From Hanleya hanleyi (taxonomy: Eukaryota > Mollusca > Polyplacophora > Lepidopleurida > Hanleyidae), in NCBI GenBank assembly GCA_036873755.1, contig JAVTVY010025246.1:1-64000 (forward strand): a DNA stretch of 64,000 bases, written 5' to 3'. This document shows positions 27,833-38,495 of the stretch, piece by piece. Made by a program: the position numbers and the translations under genes. Positions within the stretch are counted from its first letter, which is position 1. Every line of letters begins with the position of its first letter. A model generated the notes under the pieces. That model did no database searches, had not been told where the DNA came from, and saw only the letters and a list, made by a program, of their open reading frames with translations.

Positions 27833-28115
27833 CTTCACTTCCACAAAATGGCCACTTGACTTACTACACCCAACTGCGCATGCGCAGACTGACGCGACTT
27901 GCAGTAAACAACACGCCATTCTGACTCCACTCCACAAAAGCTTCACTTTGACACCTCCCACAACCCATTTGGACCACTAGTGGGCCATATCGGCTCCAAA
28001 ATGTCTATTTCCATACCACGGCCTGCCTGCGCATGCGCAGAATGACGATATTCCTACCCCAAATCCACCCAGTCGGATGCTCCCTCACGTGTGCTTCACA
28101 CTGATACCTCACTTG
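27833..28115. repeat. 283-bp direct repeat, right copy
   Basis: Counterpart of 25801-26083. It continues directly into the satellite array, while the left copy runs into the 1735-bp segment, so the insertion or recombination joined at these points. Confidence 0.85.
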
Positions 28116-29690
28116 ACTCCATCGGACCAATAGTGGCCCACCTAAACCCCAAAACGTCTATTTCCATTCCCTTTTCCCACAATTCCCTGTCTGCGCATGC
28201 GCGGAATGTTGAACACAGACGACACAGGCAGATGCTCCTTCACGACTGCTTTACATTGATACCTCATACAACTCCATCGGCCCATTAGGGGCTCACCTAG
28301 ATCCCAAAACGTCTCTTTTCATACCCTTGGTCTACTGCGCATGCGCACAATGACGCCAGTCCCACGTGTCGCCCACCCCGTCGGATGCGCCTTCACGAAT
28401 GCTTCACACGGATACCTCATACGACTCCATAGGACCACGAGTGGCCCACCTAGACCCCAAAACGTCTCTTTCCATACCCTTTTCCCACAATTCCCTGTCT
28501 GCGCATGCGCAGAATGTTGACAACGACCAAGACACTAGTCCAGGCAGATGCCCCCTCACATATGCTTCACATTGATACCTCACTTGACCCAATCGGCCAA
28601 CTAGGGGCTTACCTAGATCCCAAAACGTCTATCTCCATACCCTTTTCCCACAATTCCCTGTCTGCGCATGCGCAGAATGTTGACAACGGCCGAGACACTA
28701 GTCCAGGCGGTTGCCCCCTCACATAGGTTTCACATTGATACTAGAGCCAATCGGACCACTATTGGCCCATGCCAATCCCAAAACGTCTATTTCCATACCT
28801 TTTTCCCACAATTCCCTGTCTGCGCATGCGCAGAATGTTGACAACGACCGAGCCACTAGTCCAGGCGGATGCGCCCCACATAGGCTTCACACTGATACCT
28901 CACTCGACTCCATCGGCCCATTAGGGGCTCCCCTAGACCCCAAAACGTCTATTTCCATACCCCTTTCCCACAATTCCCTGTCTGCGCATGCGCAGAATGG
29001 TGACAACGCCCGAGGCACTAGTCCAGTCAGATGCCCCCTCACATAGGCTTCACATTGATACCCCATACGACTCCATCGGCCCATTAGGGGCTCCCCTAGA
29101 TCCCAAAACGTCTATTTCCATACCCTTTTCCCACAATTCCCTGTCTGCACATGCGCAGAATGATGACAACGCCCGAGCCACTAGTCCAGTTAGATGCCCC
29201 CTCAAATAGGCTTCACATTGATACCTCATACGACTCCATCGGACCAATAGTGGCCCACCTAGACCCCAAAACGTCTATTTCCATACGCTTTTCCCACAAT
29301 TCCCTGTCTGCGCCCGAGCCACTAGTCCAGCCAGATGCCCCCTCACATAGGCTTCACATTGATACCTCATACGACTCCATCGGCCCATTATGGGCTCCCC
29401 TAGATCCCAAAACGTATATTTCCATACCCTTTTCCCACAATTCCCTGTATGCGCATGCGCAGAATGGTAACAACGCCCGAGCCACTAGTCCAGTCAGATG
29501 CCCCCTCACTTAGGCTTCACATTGATACCTCATACGACTCCATCGGACCATTAGTGGGCCCCCTAGACCCCAAAATGTCTATTTCCATACTCTTTGTCCA
29601 CCGCGCATGCGCAGAATGACGATATTTCAACTCCACACCCAGCCCATCAGATGCCCCTTCACGAATGCTTCACTTTGATACCTCACTCGA
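28116..29690. repeat. 160-bp satellite array, about ten monomers
   Basis: Monomers of about 142-167 bp repeat 'cttcac.ttgatacctca', 'atcggccca.taggggct', 'cccaaaacgtctatttccata', 'ttcccacaattccctgtctg' and GCGCATGCGCAGAATG. The frames across it encode the repeat in three phases. Isolated monomers occur at 9.9, 12.45, 13.3-13.5, 25.9, 50.8-51.1 and 61.6-61.9 kb, always beside Polinton terminal modules. Confidence 0.9.
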
Positions 29691-29930
29691 CCCAATCGGA
29701 CCATGCAGTGTATTTGAAGTCTGGAGACTACTTTTTCTCCACGGAAGTTCTTTTCCGCGACCGCATCACCACCAGACATGACCGCCTCACCGCGGAGGAA
29801 TACAAGGTCAAAGGTTGGCAGACCTATAGTGGTCAAAACTTGGCACCTAGCCAATGCTGATGCAATCTATAACCTTGAGCTGGTGGCGCCCCCTGTCGGA
29901 CGCTCCACGGAAATCAAGAGTTACCCCTCA
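29690..29930. repeat. Terminal-module relative of 12.3-12.5 kb
   Basis: 'gtatttgaagtctgg.gactac', 'ccgcatcaccaccagac' and 'ggtggcgccccct' in inverse orientation to 12320-12450. It ends the satellite array the same way. Confidence 0.6.
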
Positions 29931-30460
29931 AGTTTAAGTGCAAAGAGGCCAATGTTACCTTTTTTCAGTAGACACTACTACTAACGTTTACTAGTTCGAA
30001 TTGTCTCCTATCAAGATGTAGCATAAAAGTTGAAACAAGACCAACGGTTTTCACGAAATTTCATTTGAAAAAAGGACGCTATTGTTTTCTTTCGAATTTT
30101 TTTAAATTTGAATATTTTCTACAAATTAGCTGCCTCTAAGGCGCCAGCTATCCTTAATGTTTTGCGGGCTATGTCCACTTATCAAAGGCAGTTACAGAGT
30201 TGTCTTCCCTAGGGAATCTATATCACTCTATTTCTTCAAAAGTCAAACATCTGCATTTGAACTGTTGTGGTCTATCAGGTCTATATTAAAGCCATTCTTT
30301 TAATGATGTTTCTTGTGTTCTTCGTCATTTTTGTGAACTACTCCGTACAAAACAGGTATCAACACTTCATGACATTCGAGTATCTTTTATTCACAATGAG
30401 TTATTCGTGCCTATTTGAATGACACACACAACTCATCATGCCTGAATCTAAGATGCACAG
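29930..30460. other. No feature recognised
   Basis: AT-rich sequence without open frame, repeat or motif that I can name. Confidence 0.3.
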
Positions 30461-30464
30461 CCAG

Positions 30465-30640
30465 AAAATGGTGTTGATTAACACCAAAGGAAGGTGTTGA
30501 TCTCAACACTAATAAATTAATGGTGTTGAATTTTGACCGACACCATATATCTCCAACACCCTTTATTGGTGTTGGACAGCATAATTAATTGGTGTTGAGC
30601 CAGTATTAGCACTTGTCAGTGTTCACATTAGTCAACACCA
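30465..30640. repeat. Cluster of GGTGTTGA/TCAACACC motifs
   Basis: About ten copies in both orientations in 175 bp, including the palindrome GGTGTTGATTAACACC. This resembles a miniature element made of nested palindromes. Confidence 0.65.
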
Positions 30641-31990
30641 TTTCACAACATCACTTTATGGTGATGACCAGCCCTCAACAGCAGCAAAGGATGTTGGGCC
30701 ATTGTTCACATTTTTTTAAATTTCCACACTGTGAAATTTTGTCAGAAATCAATTTATTTATTTTATTTTTTTCTTCTCTTGTCTTATCTTATTTCTTAGC
30801 AAATCCGGTAAGGTCGTGGCTCTGTTTTAAAAAGTTTTAAGTTTATGAAATCCTAATTACTGAATATGAAGGTATAAAGATCTATGGAATTCAGATTTTC
30901 CAGAAAATCACTCTAATTAGTAAGTTTCTGGAATAACGAGCTTGGTTACCAGGTTCTATTGTAACCATATTTCAGTATCTATATTGATAAGTGACAAAGT
31001 GAGTTCCAATGACCTGTAAACATATTGTTAATGGAAAGTAAAACCCTATGTAATTAGGAAAAATATGTCACTATCCGTCTATCTAATTATCTCATTGTGT
31101 GACATAACCAAAGCTCCTGGCCTGGCCAGTTCGTCATGTAAGGATCTTTAAACCGAGAACACCATGTGCAATACAGCTTGTCAGGTAGCTTTTCCAGGGT
31201 TAACATATTGGTTCCCTACATGTAGTCACCTATTGTGTTTTCCTTACATGACGAATAGGCCCATTTTCATCACAAATTTGTACCCTACTCAAACAGACAG
31301 ACGGGCGAAGAGATATTACGGCTTTAATGGTATAGATAGATTTTTCATTACATGGGCGTGTTATGTTATGGGTAAATTAAGTTCAGTTCTGTGAATGAAT
31401 TTATCATGGCCATATTGTTGATGACCACAATTCTTTTCGAACTATATACAAGTAATAGTATTATACGCCAGAAAGTTATTGTCATTGCATCATCGAATTT
31501 TCCTTTTGGACTAAGACAGCGGCTTGCGTATACAGGTAAGAAATTAATTGTTGTCCGTTTTTGCTTAAAAAATTATCATGAAACATCCAACTAAACACTG
31601 GCTTGCACGAACAGCCTAAATATTTATTGTCGACCAAAGTGTTCCTTCATACCTATCTATTGAGAGGACAGACTGAATGAATCCAACATTCGCTCGAGAG
31701 ACCAGGTAAGGTATAACATTCACACTAAAGCATTATCCATCACTCACTGGATCCCTGGCTAAGGCAGGTAGGCAGCCAGTTCAAACAGTAAACCTCTGCA
31801 AATCAAGGACCTTAAAGATTTTGGGAACAGGGGGCATTGAGGCTCTATCAAATTGATCAAGATCATGATCTCCCAACTGAGTTTGTTGGAGAGGATTTCT
31901 CCTGGCGCCTACAAGCCGATCTCTTAAAGAAAAACCACAAATAAAAAATTCCAAAAAATCTGCCCGAAAAAATCTACCAAAATTCTTCTT
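30641..31990. other. No gene seen; two unrelated short frames only
   Basis: Short frames at 31164-31394 and 31391-31594 show no family features and no codon signature, and I leave them uncalled. Confidence 0.3.
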
Positions 31991-32450
31991 CTTTACATGA
32001 CGTCACTGCGACGTCATCAAAGCGGTCATCTAGGATTTATTTACATTTTCTGGCAAAACTTGACCCAAGAGTCAATTCTGACAGGTGGTTGGACCTGGAA
32101 TGAAAATTGTACGTTATTTGATTACACTAAGTCATTTTAACTGCTCGTCGGACCTCAATGAAGTGTTGAAACATCTTCCTATATATTTTACATTGTATTT
32201 TGTTGTACATTTCACCAGAAAGGAGGTGTTCGGTTTGACCGGTATAAACGTTATAAACCGAAAATATAATTTCCTCTCGTTTACTTTAATAGTTATTAGA
32301 TTGGGGGAGAAAATACTGAATTTTCATATTCTCAATTTTCACCGAGAAGAGATTTGTCAAAAAAATATTACGAGTATTAGAAAATAAGCATTTGTTTGTT
32401 TTTGCAATTTTTGGCGATATTCTTGAAGGGAATTCCCTTCATATATAAAA

Positions 32451-32547
32451 TATGACACCTTTAACCAAAACGAGTCTTACATATCGAAATGCGGTAGGTT
32501 TGATCCAAAATGATACTGAAAAATCGTTTTGGTTAAAGGTGTCATAT
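32451..32547. mobile_element. 97-bp palindromic mini-element
   Basis: GACACCTTTAACCAAAAC near 32454 and its inverse near 32527-32544 flank 60 bases. In the first copy of the duplicated segment the left arm is cut at 'cacctttaac' (26098), so the duplication boundary falls inside this element. Confidence 0.6.
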
Positions 32548-32652
32548 TTTCATAATATTGAAATATGTCAAAACGCTTGTAATGCTCTGAAAGGGTGTAG
32601 ATCATCGCCATTCGGCACATGATTCCTCAAGTTGATTATTGTAACAACTGCT

Positions 32653-32715
32653 TGGCCGAATGGTTACAGTGTCGGACTACAGATTAAAAGAAAACCAACA
32701 TTTTGGTTCTAATCC
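32653..32715 (+). repeat. tRNA-like SINE sequence, copy 2
   Basis: Same A- and B-boxes as at 26295-26357. Confidence 0.55.
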
Positions 32716-33934
32716 CCAAATCCCCGAAAAAATATCTTCATTCTGGACTTTAAAGGTTATACAAAATGGTCTCAAAATCTGCTACTTTTTTGTGCTAAAT
32801 TGTTGTAGAGGTGATTATATAGACTTGTTTTACATTTTTGTATGTTTTCAAACTGCCCAAGGTGGAAAATAGCAGCAGTAAAGTGCGACAATTTCACGCC
32901 CCTTTCAAAACCGGCGAAAGCTGTGACCGCTTGACCTGTGACGTCACAACCTGATTACGATCTCGCTCAAATGCCTGTTGTGACGTCAAAATGTCAGCGA
33001 CATCACACTAGAACTCCCACAGTTGGGTGAATCGTTCGTAACAACGCCCGACGTCATAGACTATGGCGTTTACGGCGCAATCGTAATCAGGTTGTGACGT
33101 CATGCACCAGAGGTCATGGCTCAATACGTTTTCTCCCACATGTGTGCTTTTCGTGTCTTAAAACCCACTTCGACGACATTATTAAAAAAAAAAATACTAA
33201 TTTGTTATTTGGAACACTACTGGGTATGTTTTAATGCAAAGTAGTATAGAGTCATTTGGTATAACCTTTAAAGTGCAAGAATGACGTGAAATGAAGACAG
33301 CGAACCCCTAACGCACATAATCCCTTATTTTATTATAATTCGTGAATAGAATGGCACACAAACAACTCCACAAACACAGTCAGATCATTTGTTCAGTATT
33401 TAAATATTCTGACGATCCAGCAAAGCAAAATATTAATTGTTACACATATATAATTTCGTCTTTGGGTAGCGGATAGTTGTAACTATGAATTGAAAAGTTA
33501 TTAGGTTAAACTGGTGGCGAAGCTTGCTTTCCCAAGTGATTATGCATGTGTCAATATGTTTTTTTTTCTTCTTCTTCTCCTTTTTTTGCAGTTACTTCCT
33601 TAATTATTGTTCGCTGAACTTTTGGCAGTGATTTTTCAGTTTTCGAGTCGGTTTATATATTAATATAACTGATTATTGTTCGTAAATATCTGGGTCGTTC
33701 ATGAAAATACTAATGGTAACTGTATGAGAATATGAACCAGAATTTCCCATTACACTGACCTCGACTGTCTGACAAAGAGTTTGGGATTATCGGAGCATTA
33801 CGTCACAATTTACCGGCCGGCTCGGAGCGAGACAATAGAGCAACAGAGAGCGACTCTGAAGGGGAAAAATATCCATCTAAAGAGAACACATCCTTTGCTT
33901 CGTAGATTTGACGATGAAGATGATAACGAACGAA

Positions 33935-33961
33935 GTTCGGGACCGCAAAGCGGTCCCGAAC
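33935..33961. other. Perfect 12-bp hairpin, copy 2
   Basis: Identical to 27577-27603. Confidence 0.8.
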
Positions 33962-34737
33962 TGAGTTCGTTAAATAGGTAACATACTTGCATTACGTGAA
34001 ACAAAATACAGATACAGAACCTAATCACAAACCCAGTGTAAATCCATGTAAAGACAGACAATCACCGAAGTCTATCATGTTCAGATTTCATCGTTTGCGT
34101 GGGCGTTTTTTGCGGGGGCTGCCATATTGGATTTGAGGCAGTGTGGGTAATAGCTAAAATTAGAACAGTATCGAAATTTAATCTAAGAATATTTGGTATA
34201 GATTTGAAAAAGGAAAAAAAGGATAAATATGCTAATAAATTCAAGGATGAATTTCCTTCCGATTCCCTTCCGACTGATAGAATATTTGGCGAAAACGCCC
34301 GAGTGTCGTCTGCACTTCCCGTACGCAAATGTTTGCAGAGTGCGGTCAGACCTCTTTTTTCGCGAAAATGGCACTTTACATCAGTGCAGAAATTACATAA
34401 AATTTAGTTCTACGGCAAGAAAAAGCTGTATAACGTGTCCATCTATAACAAGCTTATTTATTAGGCTTCGAAGATCTGATGTTTCGTTTAAAAAATAAAC
34501 ATTTGCCACGGAGTTGTGACCTTACGCCGTAGCAAAATCTAGACTCGTACCTAGCCCTCAACTCACACGCACCGTTGGGGTCTAGTTAGCGGCAGGCATT
34601 TTGTATTCTCTGATTGGCTGAATTACCGGTCTAAATCTAGACCGGTAAATAGACCAATGCCAATATGTGTTGTTGTTGTTGTTCGTGTGTATCAAGTGAC
34701 CAGTACTCGTCTATGATGCGATAAAGGGCCTTGAGCG

Positions 34738-35599
34738 CACAGGGACGAGATTCTACTATATTGCATATACATACCCATCTCACACTCCAGATATATCAAG
34801 GGAGGTAAAGTTGAAATGCACTTTTGCGCCAAAAATTACCGGATTTCAGAGGCTCGATTGAGAACAAATAAACGCAATTTATTCATACCTGGCGGTGTTC
34901 AGGTTTTCTGTTACACTTCATAGCACAAATCCCGGCTCGTATATGGCGCTGAGGTGCATAGTTTTTGTAAAATCCTCTCTCAAATCAACGTTAAATTCCC
35001 CCGCTTCGAGCATCTTCACGGACGTTGAATGACTGCCGTAGCCTCGAACCCGAAATCCTAACAATTATGTCACGCACAACGAACAACGCTGATCGGCTAT
35101 CTTGGATTGACGGACACGTTTCACTGTTTTGAATTTCGCGCACTGTCCACTGCAATAGTGCAGAGACTCTATAATAATAATAAAAACTTTATTATAGAGT
35201 CTCTGAATAGTGTAAACAGTCAATCAGCGTTGTTCGTGGTGCGTGACGTAATTGTTTTGATCTCGGGTTCGAGGCTACGGCTTTCCCTCTTGCATATGGC
35301 TCCAATTTCAACGTCCGTGAAGATGCTCGAAGCGGGGAAATTTAACCGCTGATTTGAGAAAGGATTTTACAAAAACTATGCACCGCAGCGCCATATACGA
35401 GCCGGGATTTGTGGTATGAAGTGTAACAGAAAACCTGAACACCGCCAGGTATGAATAAATTGCGTTTATTTGTTCTCAATCGAGCCTCTGAAATCCGGTA
35501 ATTTTTGGCGCAAAAGTGCATTTCAACTTTACCTCCCTTGATATATCTGGAGTGTGAGATGGGTATGTATATGCAATATAGTAGAATCTCGTCCCTGTG
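34738..35599. mobile_element. hAT-like foldback element, 862 bp
   Basis: It begins CACAGGGACGAGATTCTAC and ends with its inverse. The arms are over 400 bp long and nearly perfect, with a central hairpin (about 35163-35205). Flanked by an 8-bp direct duplication CTTGAGCG (34730-34737 and 35600-35607), the target-site length of hAT transposons. No transposase, so nonautonomous. Confidence 0.85.
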
Positions 35600-35607
35600 C
35601 TTGAGCG

Positions 35608-36121
35608 CTACGGCCACCAATCCACCAAGTATTATATAGATCCTTTTGTAAGATTTGATGAGCGATGAGCGATTATGGTAGGTTTCCTAAATAAAGCCCT
35701 CGCTTCTACGACTACCACGACGTCCAGCAAGACGGTACATCTTCGGAAAATTTATTACCTATTCCAAGGTTCTTAGCGTGGCACATGTACATGATCAGGT
35801 CAGGGGATTTGCAGCATTTCTGTTCTTCATTCAATACATAGTACTGTTCATACGCCCTATGATATGTACTTTTGTTGCTAACATTATGCAAGTTTTGTTG
35901 TTAAAAAAAATAAAACTGAACATACTTGTAGGCCTACTCGTTTGAAGCAGCAGACATTATATAAATTTAGTTGACCTAGATTCTGCATTGAAGATCAACC
36001 ATCGAAACGCGGAAAACAACGAATTACGTCAATTATGCAGTATTTTCGCCTTCATGTTGTCTGATCGTACTAGTCTTGTTTATCTGATGATGCTAAACAA
36101 TAATGATCTTGTGAATTCTCT
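35608..36121. other. No feature recognised
   Basis: AT-rich unique sequence between two foldback elements. Confidence 0.3.
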
Positions 36122-36123
36122 TA

Positions 36124-37435
36124 GACGGGAGTATCCCAGCAGCCTTTGCGGCGCTGCCTGACAACAATGGCGTGGGCTAAAGCAACGCATAGCGACGTAT
36201 TCACTTAGCCCAGGCAGACCGCGATTCTCGCCGTTAAATCGTATTTCCTCGACGTTTGCGGCTGGTAATCATTTGGAGTCGATAATATATTGTTAATAAG
36301 GTAACATTTAACAGCTGAAAGGATCAATTGTGTGGTAAAGACTCCAGGAAAGGGTAATAAACAGCTCTTAAATAACCCACAACACTGATCTACAGGGCGC
36401 TAACCCAGCCGTTAAAATCCTGGGGTTAACACAGCGGCAACACCGTCATTGTCGGCATATAGCACGGATAATCTGTTTTAATTTCCCCCCATAAAGCTGT
36501 TAATTATCCATATTCAGTGATTGACTTATTGAATGATTAACATCAGCATGGAGCAGTATGTATCCGTGGCTTATAACCGTAAATTTTCTGTATAAACAGT
36601 CAATCAGTTTTATTTGATCTTTGGTCTGACGTGTGTTTCTTTGTCATGTTGACACTGTGATGAGTAATTCTCAGTTACAGTGATTATTTCATTGACTTGT
36701 ATAGTACAATCCATTACTCAATCAGTCTTTATATAACCCATCATCAGTATCCGAGTCATTCAAACTTCAAACTTAAGAGAAACAGTTGTAAATATGGTCT
36801 GAGATTGTCATGAAAACTCAGTTTATATATAACCGAAGGAATTTTGCTAAAACAAGTATATATCTGCGTTATTTACCATTTCCTGATCATTAAGTCAATC
36901 ATTAAATCTGGATAATTAACAGCTTTATAAAAGCAGAAGAACACAGACTATCCATAACGGTGAAGGAATTTTGCTACAATTATATATCTGCGTTATTTAG
37001 CATTTCATGATCAATAAGTCAATCATTTAATAAGTCAATCACTGAATATGGATAATTAACAGCTTTATGGGGGGAAATTAAAACAGATTATCCGTCTTAT
37101 ATGCCGACAATGACGGTGTTGGCGCTGTGTTAACCCCAGGATTTTAACGGCTGGGTTAGCGCCCTGTAGATCAGTGTTGTGGGTTATTTAAGAGCTGTTT
37201 ATTACCCTTTCCTGGAGTCTTTACCACACAATTGATCCTTTCAGCTGTTAAATGTTACCTTATTAACAATATATTATCGACTCCAAATGATTACCAGCCG
37301 CAAACGTCGAGGAAATACGATTTAACGGCGAGAATCGCGGTCTGCCTGGGCTAAGTGAATACGTCGCTATGCGTTGCTTTAGCCCACGCCATTGTTGTCA
37401 GGCAGCGCCGCAAAGGCTGCTGGGATACTCCCGTC
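36124..37435. mobile_element. Foldback element with TA target, 1312 bp
   Basis: The arms (36124 to about 36545 and about 37020 to 37435) are inverted, around 420 bp, with few differences. Ends GACGGGAGTATCCC/GGGATACTCCCGTC are flanked by TA on both sides, which suggests a Tc1/mariner-type target. The centre holds degenerate direct repeats of 'gtcaatca.t.a' and 'ggataattaacagcttta'. No coding capacity. Confidence 0.8.
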
Positions 37436-38078
37436 TACTTTGTGATAGGCCTAGGTCATAAATTTTCTGAAGATGTACCATTTTGCCGACGTCCAAACAA
37501 GCATGGAGGGGCATTGTGGGTGGAGAATACCATTGGCCAATCACTGTGCAGTGCTGATTTAAAATGCCTGTCGGTAACTAGTCTCCATAGAGCGATAGCG
37601 AATTGGAGCTGGGTACGAGTCTAAGCAAAATCAAGCCATTCAAGTTCTTTCGCTGACGTCCGCGTGATAAATTAGGTCATCCAAAGTTCGCCAAAAAATG
37701 GGGGCAGGGGGTCACAACAAGCTGATTATCAATAGGGGATTTAATTATAACAGGCAAGAAATCATTTCCAAGTAAACGGTGACACTGCGACTGTCTGAAT
37801 CGCCAGATATCATCCATTCACTTCAGATTATGGCCTAGATCTAGACATTAATAGGTACGGTACGGACAACCAAGTTGCAAGTAAACAAACACATTCATCA
37901 AGCTATAGTTTATTGCAGATTTTATTGTGTTTAGATCCGTACACTTCTGATGTGTCAATTCATGAATAACTTTGAAGTCCAAAAGCAAAATTTTACCAAG
38001 AACTCAAACAACTGATAAAACGAAATTTTAGAAAGTCAGATATCTCATATTTAGACACCATTAACTTATATCCGTGGA

Positions 38079-38165
38079 TTGTACATCGGTGCAAGGACAT
38101 TTCCCCCGGTGGACATCAATTTCTCCCTGGACATTTCCCGATATTTCCTCCTGTGGACATGCATT
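38079..38165. repeat. GGACAT/GGAAATG subterminal repeats, left
   Basis: Four to five units such as GGACATTTCCC. An inverted counterpart is at 43112-43200. The two clusters flank the 38496-42407 element and may be the subterminal arrays of a larger enclosing element. Confidence 0.55.
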
Positions 38166-38495
38166 TCTCCCTTCCTATATATTTTTGTGCTATGACTTCG
38201 TACAAATGTTTAACAAAATTGAAATATTGACAAAAACAAATTTGGGGCATTTCTCTATTATTATTCATTATTTTCTATAATTCGGCATGGTAAAACAATA
38301 GCTACCGGTAGTATACATTCTATACCGACCGGTACGTTAAGAACTATTACGTAGTCATAAATAAATAAATATTTCGATCCATACAATAGAATACTAGATG
38401 TTTATTTGCTAATTAGCACCTACATGAATGAAAAAAAGCACCTACATGAGACGAACAATCAATAATGTAACATACATGTGACATGTTTATGCTAT

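Larger units (their letters stand above)
32456..34190. repeat. 1735-bp duplicated segment, copy 2
   Basis: Partner of 26098-27832 at 6358 bp distance in the same orientation. Outside the boundaries no similarity remains on either side. Confidence 0.9.
34530..37625. mobile_element. Tentative outer element with weak inverted ends
   Basis: 'caaaatctagactcgtacc.agc' and 'ggcaggcatttt' at 34533-34605 recur inverted at about 37525-37632. Two younger elements (34738-35599 and 36124-37435) would be nested in it. The similarity is partial. Confidence 0.35.

Noticed and set aside
25801..28115. 283-bp direct repeats as LTRs of a retroelement
   Set aside because: No TG...CA ends, primer-binding site, polypurine tract or pol sequence; the second copy of the interior lacks these repeats.
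28091..29513. Series of open frames with a repeated HIDTSYDSIGP-like motif
   Set aside because: They follow the satellite monomers in changing phases; monomer length varies and is not kept in multiples of three.
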